From Actinotalea sp. JY-7876 (GTDB lineage: Bacteria > Actinomycetota > Actinomycetes > Actinomycetales > Cellulomonadaceae): a stretch of DNA of 64,000 bases. Shown here one piece after another: positions 55,334 to 63,334 of this stretch. The stretch's first letter is position 1, and every line of letters begins with the position of its first letter. Position numbers and translations under genes: made by a program. The notes under the pieces are model-generated. The model was not told the DNA's origin. It ran no database searches and worked only from the letters and a program-made list of their open reading frames with translations. The stretch spans positions 3,286,001 through 3,350,000 of the forward strand of contig NZ_CP059493.1 of assembly GCF_014042015.1 (NCBI RefSeq), in the 5' to 3' direction.

Positions 55334-55362
55334 TATCTAGGTAGGAATCAGACCTAGGTAGG
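55334..55362 (+). promoter_or_regulatory. direct repeats upstream of the PadR-linked operon
   Basis: TATCTAGGTAGG and GACCTAGGTAGG are spaced 17 bases start to start, just before the membrane protein start at 55370. ACCTAGGT inside the second is a perfect 8-bp palindrome. Likely the PadR operator and/or core promoter, with a very short leader. Confidence 0.55.
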
Positions 55363-55369
55363 GGAATCA

Positions 55370-56371
55370 GTGGACGTGATCGCGTGGCCGGAGCGCGACC
55401 GGGCGTGGGCGACGCGGTATCGCGCCTCGATGGGCGCCAGACCGGTCCCGGCAGACGCGCTCGGGGAGCGCGAGCGCCAGCTGCTCGCAGCGGTCCACGC
55501 GGCCGGCGTCCCCGCCGCCGAGCTCTTCGGCGACGCCCGTGAGCTCGCGGCGGAGGACGCCGCCGAGCTCGGGACCGCGGACGAGGCGGTGCGGACCTCG
55601 CAGGGCGGTGGCCTGCGGCCGGCGCTGCTCGAGGCGGGCGCCACGCTCGTCGCGATCGCGGTGGTCGGGGCGGTGCTCACGGCGGTCCGCAGCGGCTGGG
55701 CCGTCGACGTCGACCTCGCGTCGGTCCTCGTCGCGCTGAGCGTGACGGTCGCCTTCCTCGGCTGGGTCGCCGGCCGGGCCCTCTTCTCCGCCGGCCGTCC
55801 CCTCCCGGCAGTCGGTGCGCTCGTCGCCGTCGGTGCGCTCGCGCTGGCGGGCATCGGCGCGGCCGCCGGCGTCGGCCCGGGCCACGTCCTGGCGCGGGAC
55901 GTCCCCGTGCCGCTGTGGGGTGCGGCGGCGCTCGTGCCCGGCGTCCTCGCGCTCGTGGCCGCGCGCCGCACGCGCCAGCCCGTGCTGCGCGAGAGCTGGG
56001 ACGACGCGGAGTGGCTGCGCCGGTTCCACCACGCGCTGCGGACCCGACTGGTGCCCTCGGCCACCGCCCGCGGCCACGTCACGGAGGTCGAGCAGGCGAC
56101 CCGAGCCGGGAGCTCGTCGGCGTTCGACGAGTTCGGCCACCCGGTGGTCCTGGCTCGTCAGGTGGCCGACGCCGACAGGACGGCACGGGCACGCCGCTGG
56201 TGGATCTCCACCGTCGCCGGCACCGTCATGCCGCTCGCGGTCGCGGGGCTCATCCTCGCCATGGACAGCTGGGGCTCCCTGACGATCCCCGCGGTGGTCG
56301 TCCTGCTGCTCAGCGCCGTCCTCGCCCTGGCCGGTCGCCGGGCGGACCGCCCGTGGGTGGGACGGCGATGA
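55370..56371 (+). CDS. membrane protein of a PadR operon
   Basis: A 333-residue protein. About 85 soluble N-terminal residues come first (LGERERQLLAAVHAAGVPAAEL), then four hydrophobic segments, a cytoplasmic middle region (about 205-270) and two more hydrophobic segments. Soluble prefix plus membrane helices with a PadR gene behind it resembles HAAS/DUF1700-type sensors. I cannot name a function. GTG at 55370; its stop overlaps the padR start (ATGA). Confidence 0.6.
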   Translation: MDVIAWPERDRAWATRYRASMGARPVPADALGERERQLLAAVHAAGVPAAELFGDARELAAEDAAELGTADEAVRTSQGGGLRPALLEAGATLVAIAVVGAVLTAVRSGWAVDVDLASVLVALSVTVAFLGWVAGRALFSAGRPLPAVGALVAVGALALAGIGAAAGVGPGHVLARDVPVPLWGAAALVPGVLALVAARRTRQPVLRESWDDAEWLRRFHHALRTRLVPSATARGHVTEVEQATRAGSSSAFDEFGHPVVLARQVADADRTARARRWWISTVAGTVMPLAVAGLILAMDSWGSLTIPAVVVLLLSAVLALAGRRADRPWVGRR

Positions 56372-56688
56372 GCCTCGCGGCGTGGCAGCGCGCCTCGTTG
56401 CCGATGCTGGTCCTCGACGTGCTCGCGGTCGCGCCACGGCACGGCTACGGCATCGCGCAGGCCCTGGTCTCGGCCGGGCTCCAGCCGATCAAGGGCGGCC
56501 AGCTCTACCCCCTGCTCGTCCGGCTCGAGGACGAGGGGGCGATCACGGCGGGGTGGGAGGAGAGCGAGTCCGGCCCCGCCAGGAAGGTCTACGAGCTGAC
56601 GCCCGCCGGCCGCGCCCGGCGCGAGGACCTGCGCGCCCAGTGGCGCGCGTTCGTCGAGGCAGCGGAGGCGGTGCGGTCGGGCGAGTGA
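56368..56688 (+). CDS. PadR-family transcriptional regulator
   Basis: A 106-residue winged-helix protein: LPMLVLDVLAVAPRHGYGIA, LQPIKGGQLYPLLVRLEDEG, PARKVYELTPAGRA. Overlap with the preceding membrane gene shows co-transcription, and the CTAGGTAGG repeats upstream are its probable site. Confidence 0.92.
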   Translation: MSLAAWQRASLPMLVLDVLAVAPRHGYGIAQALVSAGLQPIKGGQLYPLLVRLEDEGAITAGWEESESGPARKVYELTPAGRARREDLRAQWRAFVEAAEAVRSGE

Positions 56689-56717
56689 TCCCTCCTGGTC
56701 GCGGGCGACTTGCCGCT

Positions 56718-57215
56718 ATGGAAACTCGCGAGAGCGCCACCCCCGACGACGCCCGTGCCGCCCTGCGCCAGCTCGACGACGCGCGGGCCCTGCTCGCCGA
56801 GCGCATCGCCTCGCCGTGGTGGTACCGGCTGGGCGCCGCCTCCTGCACGACGTCGATGTTCGTCGGCATGGGCCTGCTCGTGGGCAGACCGGAGGCGCGC
56901 GGCACCACCGAGTCCGTGGCGACCCTGCTGATCACGCTCGGTGCGGTCGTCGCCCCGGTGGTGCTGCTCTGGGCGCTGAAGCGCGCGACAGGGGTCTCGG
57001 TCGAGCGGTACGCCGAGGGTCTGGGTGCCTGGTACGTCGTCGTCTTCGGCCTGCTCGCGCTCGCCTTCGCGCTGCAGGCGTTCGCGGGCGTCCCCGCGGC
57101 CCTGCACGTCGCGGGCGCCGTCGCCTTCGTCGCCACCGTGGTCACCGAGCGACGGATCGACGAGCGGCTGCGACGTCGGGTCCGAGCGGGCGCGGGCGTG
57201 CGGGCGGCCGCGTGA
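56718..57215 (+). CDS. four-helix membrane protein
   Basis: A 165-residue protein with a charged N-terminus (LRQLDDARALLAERIASPWW) and four hydrophobic segments. No family recognised. ATG at 56718. Its stop overlaps the next gene by four bases, a layout seen with small ArsR/MarR-like regulators that control the membrane protein beside them. Confidence 0.65.
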   Translation: METRESATPDDARAALRQLDDARALLAERIASPWWYRLGAASCTTSMFVGMGLLVGRPEARGTTESVATLLITLGAVVAPVVLLWALKRATGVSVERYAEGLGAWYVVVFGLLALAFALQAFAGVPAALHVAGAVAFVATVVTERRIDERLRRRVRAGAGVRAAA

Positions 57216-57514
57216 CCGCGGAACCGGTCTTCAACGAGGTCATCCACGCCTCGAACCGCCTGCAGATCTGCGCGATGCTCGCCGCGGTGGAGGCCCTGGA
57301 GTTCGCCACCGTGCGCGATGCGCTGGCCATCAGCGACTCGGTGCTGAGCAAGCACGTCAAGGTCCTGGCCGACGCCGGCTACGTGGCGATCTCGAAGGTT
57401 CCGCACGGGTCGCGGACCCGCACCTGGCTGGCCCTGACCGAGCCGGGCCGCGCGGCGCTGGACGGCCACCTCGCGGAGCTGCGGCGCATCGCCGCGATGG
57501 CCACCACGACCTGA
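57212..57514 (+). CDS. winged-helix regulator (transcriptional regulator/MarR_2 type)
   Basis: A 100-residue protein: FNEVIHASNRLQICAMLAAV, FATVRDALAISDSVLSKHVK, LADAGYVAISKVPHGSRTRT and LTEPGRAAL form a typical winged helix for a small single-domain repressor. GTG at 57212 overlaps the membrane protein stop, so the pair is one unit. Confidence 0.88.
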   Translation: MTAEPVFNEVIHASNRLQICAMLAAVEALEFATVRDALAISDSVLSKHVKVLADAGYVAISKVPHGSRTRTWLALTEPGRAALDGHLAELRRIAAMATTT

Positions 57515-57548
57515 CCGCCCGCCGGGGGGCACGCGTCAGCGGTCGGCC

Positions 57549-57790
57549 TCAGGCGGGTCGGGCCGGCGGCGCCTCGCCCGCGAGCAGAGCGTCCAGCATC
57601 GGGACGAGGGCGTCGCGCTGCTCCTCACCGAGTCGTGCGAGCACCATGCTGTGCTCCGCGATGCTGTCGGCGATCCGCCCCCGCAGGTCCCGACCCGCAG
57701 GCGTCAGCGTCAGGAGCTTCACCCTGCACGTCGTCGTCGGCGTGGCGTGGTTCCTGGCGACGACCCCCTCCCGGCCGCCCCGCACCCACC
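57549..57790 (-). pseudogene. 5'-truncated MarR-family regulator gene
   Basis: Minus-strand translation gives GVVARNHATPTTTCRVKLL followed by TLTPAGRDLRGRIADSIAEH and a C-terminal helix to the stop at 57549. This is the wing and dimerisation end of a MarR protein. The DNA-recognition helices are missing, and the frame upstream is not protein-like. The gene ends about 30 bases from solo repeat B1, suggesting the loss happened at the repeat. Confidence 0.7.
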
Positions 57791-57821
57791 CCTGACCGCC
57801 CGGCGGTTCCCATCTCCCGCC

Positions 57822-57887
57822 GACCACGTCCGTTCCCACCCGGCACGTCCTCTGCACCGGACGTACTCGCGTGGGACGGACGCGCTC
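57822..57887 (+). repeat. palindromic repeat B, solo copy B1 (66 bp)
   Basis: Begins GACCACGTCCGTTCCCACC and ends GGGACGGACGCGCTC. The right arm has several changes against the perfect copy B4. Located between the truncated MarR gene and the SUFU gene. Confidence 0.88.
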
Positions 57888-57972
57888 AGCGGCGAACGCT
57901 CAGCGGGTGAATGTCGGCCGGGTGGTGGGACGGGGGGCAGACGCGGGCGGTGGCGTCCGACAGACTGCCGCG

Positions 57973-59001
57973 GTGGACGAGACCCTCTGGCGCCTCGGGC
58001 TCGAGGCGGCCATCGAGCGCTGCTACGGCGACTCCGCGCCGGTGGCCGTCGTGGGCATCGACCGGGCCAGCGTCCCGTGGGACGTCGCTCCGATGGAGAC
58101 CGTGCTCGTCCACTCGCGCGACCTTCCCGTGCCCCACTGGCACTACATCGGGCTCGGCCTCACGGCTCCCGGCGCCCGCGCGGCTCCGGCGGGCGTGGCA
58201 CCGACGGCCGAGCTCACCTTCCGCCTCGAGCGTCACGCCGAGACGCAGCCGCCACGGTGGCCGCTCGACCTGCTCCACCACGTCGCGACGTACCTGGCCG
58301 CAACCGGTGAGCTCCTCGGACCCGGCCACACGTTCGACCTCAACGCTCCCGTGACGCCGGACGCGCCCTCGCCGCTGCGACACCTCCTGTTCGCACCGGA
58401 CCCGGACCTCGGCGATGCCTTCCTCCAGGCCGTCGGCATCACCTCGGACGAGCTGGCGGCGCACGAACGATGGTCCGGCTTCCGCGCCCTGCTCGACCAG
58501 CACCTCCCGATGCTGGTCACGGCGCCCCGGCGGACGTCGACGCTCGCGCTGCCCGGCGTCGCGGCGCAGGTCGAGGCGGGAAGCGAGGTGGACGGATCCG
58601 AGCGCGTCGCGCTCGTCGTCTCGACGCTCGAGGTCGCACGGTCGGCGCGCCTGGCCGATCGCGCCCTGGGGCGCTCCCGGATCACCGTCACGCTCAGCAC
58701 GCACCCCGTCGACGGACTGCGGCGCGCCCTGCTCGACAGGGTGGCCCGCGGTGCCGCGTTCATGCTGCGCGGACCGGGCACCGAGCTGCTGCTGGTGCCC
58801 CAGGCCGGCGTCGGGCCGCTGCGCGAGGAGCCGAGCTGCTGGGTCGTCGGCCTGTCGCCCGAGCAGGCCGCGAGCCTCGCCGACACGCTGGCGCCCGTGG
58901 TGGGCACGTACCGGTCGGCGGCACTCCCCGCCGTGACCTTCGACATCCGCCCGTCCGCCGTGACGCAGATGCCCGCTCCGGAAGCCGACCCGGCCTGGTG
59001 A
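57973..59001 (+). CDS. suppressor of fused (SUFU) domain protein
   Basis: A 342-residue protein. Its first half is a bacterial SUFU domain: HWHYIGLGLT, ELTFRLERHAETQPPRWPLD, LLHHVATYLAATGELLGPGH, and later RHLLFAPDPDLG and FLQAVGITSDEL. These proteins are common in polymorphic-toxin immunity and related roles. The second half (about 190-342) is unassigned. GTG at 57973 (VDETLWRLGLEA). Lies between repeats B1 and B2. Confidence 0.82.
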   Translation: MDETLWRLGLEAAIERCYGDSAPVAVVGIDRASVPWDVAPMETVLVHSRDLPVPHWHYIGLGLTAPGARAAPAGVAPTAELTFRLERHAETQPPRWPLDLLHHVATYLAATGELLGPGHTFDLNAPVTPDAPSPLRHLLFAPDPDLGDAFLQAVGITSDELAAHERWSGFRALLDQHLPMLVTAPRRTSTLALPGVAAQVEAGSEVDGSERVALVVSTLEVARSARLADRALGRSRITVTLSTHPVDGLRRALLDRVARGAAFMLRGPGTELLLVPQAGVGPLREEPSCWVVGLSPEQAASLADTLAPVVGTYRSAALPAVTFDIRPSAVTQMPAPEADPAW

Positions 59002-59011
59002 CACCGCGGCC

Positions 59012-59077
59012 GAGTGCGTCCGTTCCCACCCAGAACGCCCTTCGGGGCGGACGTGCTCACGGGGAACGGACGTGCTC
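59012..59077 (+). repeat. palindromic repeat B, copy B2 (66 bp), upstream of nuclease gene
   Basis: Begins GAGTGCGTCCGTTCCCACC and ends GGGGAACGGACGTGCTC. Ends 96 bases before the nuclease GTG. A TGTGGAC/GTCCACA inverted repeat follows it (about 59099-59121). Confidence 0.9.
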
Positions 59078-59173
59078 AGCGGGGCGGCGTCGGCGGGGCT
59101 GTGGACACGCCCGCGTCCACAGGACCGACGGGCCCGGCGCCAGGGAGCCGCCTCCCGCGCGCACCGTGGTCCC

Positions 59174-60112
59174 GTGCCACGACGACCCGGAGCGTCCCTG
59201 CCCGCCGACGAGCCGCTGCCGCCCGTCCACCTGGCGCGGCACGTCGACCCGTCGCTCGCCGCCGCCCACCTGCGCAGCGGTCGGTGGGTCCGCGTCCGGC
59301 GCGGTGCCTACGTCGACGTCGACCACCTCCGCGGTGACCGTGCCCGCGCGCTGGCGCTCGCCCGCATCGCCGCGCTGGGCAGCCAGCTGACGATCGACCA
59401 CGTGGTGACCCACGAGTCGGCGGCGCTGCTGTGGCGCCTGCCGGTGCTGCGGGTGCCCGAGCGGACCCACGTCGCCCAGGCGCGGCCGTCCCGGAGCGGG
59501 TGCAGCGCCGACGTCGTCCGGCACGTCCTCGAGCTCGCGGCGGGCGACCGGACGCTGCACTGCGGGCGGGCCGTCACGACGCTCGAGCGCACGGTGGTCG
59601 ACTGCGCGATGTCCTGCCCGCCGGCCGCTGGACTCGTCGTCGCCGACGCGGCCCTCCACCGCGGCGCCGACCTCGCGGTGTGCCTCCAGCTGCTCACGAC
59701 CATGGCCGGGCGGCGTGGCGTCGTGCGGGCCCGCGCCGTCCTCGACGTCGCCGACGACGGCGCCGAGTCACCCGGCGAGACGCTCGCCCGGCTCGCCGTC
59801 CTGCGGGCCGGACTCCCGGCGCCGACGACGCAGGTCCCGGTGCGGACCGCGCTCGGCACCTTCTGGGCGGACCTGGGTTGGCCGGCCTGGCGGCTGCTGC
59901 TGGAGTACGACGGCGTCGCGAAGTACGACGTCGGCCGCGTGGCGCTGCTCGCCGAGAAGCGGCGCGAGGACGCCCTGCGGGCGGAGGGCTGGGCGGTGCT
60001 CCGCGTCATGGCCGACGACACGCGGAGCCCCGAGCGCCTCCTGCGACGCGTCCAGCCCTTCATCCCGCCCACGGAACGCCGGCAGCTGACCCCGCGGTTC
60101 GCGCTCCTCTGA
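59174..60112 (+). CDS. AbiEi-like / DUF559 PD-(D/E)xK nuclease protein, paralogue B
   Basis: A 312-residue paralogue of the protein at 34244, identical in length and domain order. It has VPRRPGASLP, LPPVHLARHVDPS, SGRWVRVRRGAYVDVD, THESAALLWRLPVLRVPERT, TTLERTVVDCAM, VVADAALHRGAD and RRGVVRARAVLDVADDGAES. The nuclease part is FWADLGWP (Asp), LEYDGVAKY (E-x-D) and AEKRREDALRAEGWAVLRVM. GTG at 59174. Repeat B2 is upstream and B3 starts 8 bases after the stop. No partner toxin gene is adjacent. I infer repeat-directed DNA binding or cleavage; the nuclease fold is pattern-based. Confidence 0.8.
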   Translation: MPRRPGASLPADEPLPPVHLARHVDPSLAAAHLRSGRWVRVRRGAYVDVDHLRGDRARALALARIAALGSQLTIDHVVTHESAALLWRLPVLRVPERTHVAQARPSRSGCSADVVRHVLELAAGDRTLHCGRAVTTLERTVVDCAMSCPPAAGLVVADAALHRGADLAVCLQLLTTMAGRRGVVRARAVLDVADDGAESPGETLARLAVLRAGLPAPTTQVPVRTALGTFWADLGWPAWRLLLEYDGVAKYDVGRVALLAEKRREDALRAEGWAVLRVMADDTRSPERLLRRVQPFIPPTERRQLTPRFALL

Positions 60113-60120
60113 CCGACCGC

Positions 60121-60186
60121 GAGCACGTCCGTTCCCGCCGACCACGTCCGCCGTGGGGGACGTGGTCACGTGGAACGGACGAGCTC
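60121..60186 (+). repeat. palindromic repeat B, copy B3 (66 bp), downstream of nuclease gene
   Basis: Begins GAGCACGTCCGTTCCCGCC and ends GTGGAACGGACGAGCTC. The centre contains a perfect inner stem GACCACGTCC/GGACGTGGTC. Confidence 0.92.
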
Positions 60187-60205
60187 GGACGCCAGGGCGG
60201 CGCGG

Positions 60206-60964
60206 TCAGGGGGTGAGGGACGGGTCCGCCGCGATCGCGTCTAGGTCGCGCACGGCGTAGCGGTGGTGCTCCCACACCTCCTCGAGGATCACGTGAAGGC
60301 ACGAGCGCGTGGTCTCGGGCTGGTCGGGCCCCCAGGGGTTGCTGCGCGGGACGTCGAGGTCCGACGACGTCACGCCGGCGAGGAAGTCGCGCACCATCGC
60401 GACCCGGTCCGCCCGGGCCTCGAGCACCTCCGCGTACGACGGCGCCTGCAGGGAGAACCCGGACATGTCGTAGCCGTCGGTCTCGTACTCGCCGTTGGGC
60501 TGGCCGACCGGGTGGTACGGCTGCTCCCGCTCGAGGATCCCGCGGCCGAGCCAGGTGTCCGTCGCCATCACGAGGTGCCGGAGCGTCTGGGCGAAGGACC
60601 ACTCGCCGTCGACCTGGGCGTCCACGGTCCCCGCCGGCATCGACGCGGCGCGCTCGATGGTTCCCTCCCAGGTCCGCTCGAGCGCCGCCCAGGCAGCACG
60701 CAGGCCGTCCGGGTCCTGCGCGTATCGCTCGCCGCGGCCGGGGAAGCGCCGGTTCAGCTCCGCGTCGACCAACGGCGCGACGTCGACGCCGTTGACCACC
60801 AGCGAGCCGTCGTACAGCCACGGGGCGTCGATCTCGGCACCGGCGACGTCGGCGCCGCGGATCACCGCCCCGGACAGGTCGCAGTTCACGAGCCGGGCGC
60901 CCGTGAGGTCGACGCCGCGGAACTCCGCGCCGCGCAGGTCGTCCGACCCGGTGAAGGACGCCAT
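60206..60964 (-). CDS. pentapeptide-repeat / DinB family protein
   Basis: A 252-residue protein. The N-terminal 50 residues form pentapeptide repeats (LRGAEFRGVDLTGARLVNCD, LSGAVIRGADVAGAEI). The rest is a DinB-like four-helix bundle: WSFAQTLRHLVMATDTW with metal-type histidine, and ILEEVWEHHRYAVRDLDAI with the C-terminal HH. Possibly a metal-dependent thiol transferase; substrate unknown. ATG at 60964. Its stop lies 19 bases from repeat B3. Confidence 0.85.
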   Translation of the reverse strand: MASFTGSDDLRGAEFRGVDLTGARLVNCDLSGAVIRGADVAGAEIDAPWLYDGSLVVNGVDVAPLVDAELNRRFPGRGERYAQDPDGLRAAWAALERTWEGTIERAASMPAGTVDAQVDGEWSFAQTLRHLVMATDTWLGRGILEREQPYHPVGQPNGEYETDGYDMSGFSLQAPSYAEVLEARADRVAMVRDFLAGVTSSDLDVPRSNPWGPDQPETTRSCLHVILEEVWEHHRYAVRDLDAIAADPSLTP

Positions 60965-61271
60965 GAACCCCTCCCCGCACGCAGACCGCCGGACTCCCCG
61001 GCGCGCCGCCGACGCTACGCCGCACCGGCTGCCTCCGGAAGGCGCGCTGGCCGCCGCGCCCTGGACGCCGGCGACCACGTCGGTCCGCCGCGCCCCGGCA
61101 GCGACCACGTCCGTTCCCACCCAGCTCGTCCTCCGCAGCGGACGTGGTCGGTGGGAACGGACGTGGTCGGCGAGCGGTGCGGTCGGTGGGCGGGGCCGGG
61201 GCGGAGGACGGCGACAGCGGGAGGGCGACGTCGGGGTGGGGCGTGTCGGTGGGGTCGGGCACCATGGCGGG
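60965..61271. other. intergenic region with repeat B4
   Basis: Divergent promoter region of the DinB and YdeI genes. Apart from repeat B4 and a half-copy GCGACCACGTCGGTCC at about 61071-61086, no gene or other site is seen. Confidence 0.5.
61103..61168 (+). repeat. palindromic repeat B, solo copy B4 (66 bp, perfect arms)
   Basis: Best-preserved copy: 19-base terminal arms GACCACGTCCGTTCCCACC and GGTGGGAACGGACGTGGTC are exact complements around a 28-base centre that holds a further CGTCC/GGACG pair. Confidence 0.93.
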
Positions 61272-61871
61272 ATGGCCATCGAGCTGCCGGAGCTGGTCGT
61301 GCCCGACGCCGCCGCGTGGCGCGCCTGGTTGCAGGACAACCACGCGTCCGCCGACGGCGTCTGGCTCGCGCTGACGCGCAAGGGCGGCACCGTCACCTCG
61401 CTCACCTACGAGCAGGCCGTGCTGGAGTGCCTCTGCTTCGGCTGGATCGACGGCCAGGCGCGGTCGCGCGACGCCGAGTCGTCGTTCCAGCGCATGACGC
61501 CGCGGCGCGCGCGCTCCCGGTGGTCCGCGATCAACGTCGAGCGGGTCGGCCGGCTGGAGGCCGAGGGCCGAATGACCCCGGCCGGACGCGCGCAGGTCGA
61601 CGCCGCCCGGGCGGACGGCCGCTGGGACACCGCGTACGCCGGTCCGGCGACGATCGAGGTCCCCGAGGACCTCCTGGCGGCCCTCGCCGCCGAGCCGCGC
61701 GCCCAGGCCTGGTGGGACGTCCTGACCTCCGGTAACCGGTACGCGATCCTCTACCCGATCGGCGCCGTCAAGCGGGCCGAGACCCGCGAGCGCAAGATCG
61801 CCGAGTTCGTCGCGGCGCTCGCCGAGGGCCGCACGCCCCACCCCCAGCGCCGCCGACCCGAGAACGCCTGA
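61272..61871 (+). CDS. YdeI/OmpD-associated family protein
   Basis: A 199-residue protein: WRAWLQDNHASADGVWLALT, LTYEQAVLECLCFGWIDGQA, RMTPRRARSRWSAINVERV, and a C-terminal bacteriocin-protection-like helix (AVKRAETRERKIAEFVAAL). Function poorly defined. ATG at 61272. A remnant of a second copy of its 5' part is at about 63250. Confidence 0.88.
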   Translation: MAIELPELVVPDAAAWRAWLQDNHASADGVWLALTRKGGTVTSLTYEQAVLECLCFGWIDGQARSRDAESSFQRMTPRRARSRWSAINVERVGRLEAEGRMTPAGRAQVDAARADGRWDTAYAGPATIEVPEDLLAALAAEPRAQAWWDVLTSGNRYAILYPIGAVKRAETRERKIAEFVAALAEGRTPHPQRRRPENA

Positions 61872-61923
61872 GCTGGTCGCGGCCGACGCGCGGGTTTGCC
61901 TCACCACCGGCGCGGACCGGCCG

Positions 61924-63186
61924 ATGGGCGACCGAACGGGTGGCACGGTGTCGCACGGGGGCGGAGCAGGCGTGGCGCGGCGACAGAGGTCCGAGGCGGA
62001 GCACCAGGTCGCAACGCTGCTGCGCCAGGCGCGGGAGGCGCTCGGACTGAGCGTCTCGTTCCTCACGAGGATCCAGGGCGACACGCAGATCATGGAAGTC
62101 GTCGACACCTCGCTGCCCGTCTTCCTGAGCGACGGCGCACGGCAGCGCCGCGACACCACGCTCTGCAAGACCGTGCTCGACGGCGACGCGCCGGAGGTCA
62201 TGCCCGACATCCGCGACCACCCGGCCGCGATGAAGCAACCCGCGGCACGGTTCGCGCACTTCCGGAGCTACGTCTCGGTGCCAGTGACGCTGAGCGACGG
62301 ACGGCTCTACGGCACGTTCTGCGCCGCCGGCCTCACCCCCGAGCGCAACCTCTCCGAGCGCGACGCGGCCCTGCTCAAGGTCCTCGCGTCCGCCGCCGCG
62401 ATGATCATCGAGCCCGGCGTCCGCGAGCGCGAGCGCCGCGAGGCCATCGAGCACCGCCTGGTCCCGATGATGCGGGCCGGCGGACCGAGGATCCTCCTGC
62501 AGCCGATCGTCGACCTCGGGACCGGCCTGCGCACCGGCGCGGAGGCGCTGGCGCGCTTCCCGGCCGACTGGCGGACCACGCCCGACGTCGTCTTCGCCGA
62601 GGCCCACGACGTGGACCTGGGCGAGCGCCTCGAGCTGCTCGCGCTCGAGCGGGCCGCGGAGCACCTCGCTGCGATCGAGGGGCACCTCGCCCTCAACGTG
62701 TCGCCGGCGGTCCTGCTCTCGCGAGCGTGCGCGCGCTTCCTGCGGCGGTTGCCGCTGGACCGGGTCGTCCTGGAGCTGTCCGAGCACTCCCCGGTCGAGG
62801 ACTACGACGCCCTGCGCTCGGCCCTCGCCGGGCCCCGCGCGGCCGGCATGCGGCTCGCGATCGACGACGTCGGCGCGGGTTTCGCGTCCCTGCGCCACAT
62901 CGTCCTGTGCGCCCCGGACGTCATCAAGCTGGACCGGAGCATCGTCGACGGCGTCAGCGCCGACCCGGTGCTGACCACGCTCGTCGAGGCGCTCGTGGCG
63001 TTCGCCCACGGGAACGGCACGACGGTCGTCGCGGAGGGTGTCGAGACCGCGGCCGACGTCGCGGCGCTGCGACAGCTGCGCGTCGACGAGGCCCAGGGCT
63101 GGTACTTCGGCCGCCCCGGCCCCGCGGACGCTCTCGCGCCCCTCGCCCCCGGTGTCCCCACGCCGCGCGCGGCCGCCCGCTCCTGA
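61924..63186 (+). CDS. GAF-EAL cyclic-di-GMP phosphodiesterase
   Basis: A 420-residue cytoplasmic protein. A GAF domain (about 25-165) holds DTTLCKTVLDGDAPEVMPD and YGTFCAAG. An EAL domain (about 185-405) follows: LQPIVDLGTG, EALAR (ExLxR), LNVSP, ELSEH, IDDVGAGFAS (DDFG-equivalent), IKLDRS, VAEGVET and QGWYFGRP. All main Mg and substrate ligands appear present, so hydrolysis of c-di-GMP is likely, tuned by a GAF ligand. ATG at 61924 is the earliest; ATG or GTG further in would only trim a disordered N-terminus. Confidence 0.9.
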   Translation: MGDRTGGTVSHGGGAGVARRQRSEAEHQVATLLRQAREALGLSVSFLTRIQGDTQIMEVVDTSLPVFLSDGARQRRDTTLCKTVLDGDAPEVMPDIRDHPAAMKQPAARFAHFRSYVSVPVTLSDGRLYGTFCAAGLTPERNLSERDAALLKVLASAAAMIIEPGVRERERREAIEHRLVPMMRAGGPRILLQPIVDLGTGLRTGAEALARFPADWRTTPDVVFAEAHDVDLGERLELLALERAAEHLAAIEGHLALNVSPAVLLSRACARFLRRLPLDRVVLELSEHSPVEDYDALRSALAGPRAAGMRLAIDDVGAGFASLRHIVLCAPDVIKLDRSIVDGVSADPVLTTLVEALVAFAHGNGTTVVAEGVETAADVAALRQLRVDEAQGWYFGRPGPADALAPLAPGVPTPRAAARS

Positions 63187-63249
63187 CGTCCCGTCCCGAC
63201 GTCGTCCGGCGGGCAGTCGCCTCTCGCCCTCGCACGTCACCCGTCCGGC

Positions 63250-63309
63250 TCGAGGACAATCACGCGTCCGTCGAGGGTCACGCCCGTGCTCACGAGGAAG
63301 GGCGGCGAC
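63250..63309 (+). pseudogene. fragment of a second YdeI-type gene
   Basis: GAGGACAATCACGCGTCCGT, then CTCACGAGGAAGGGCGGCGA, parallels 61334-61386 of the YdeI gene. It encodes LEDNHASVEG and, after a frame change, VLTRKGGD. Only about 60 bases remain, directly before the PadR gene. Confidence 0.6.
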
Positions 63310-63334
63310 GGGGCGCGCGACCTAGACTCCCCGC

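Noticed and set aside
34244-60112. The two nuclease paralogues as ordinary AbiE toxin-antitoxin systems
   Set aside because: No AbiEii-type nucleotidyltransferase gene lies next to either one, and the C-terminus looks like a nuclease; a TA role is left only as an alternative.
31951-61168. CRISPR array made by the A and B repeats
   Set aside because: Copies are kilobases apart, palindromic and of two unrelated families; there are no regular spacers and no cas genes.
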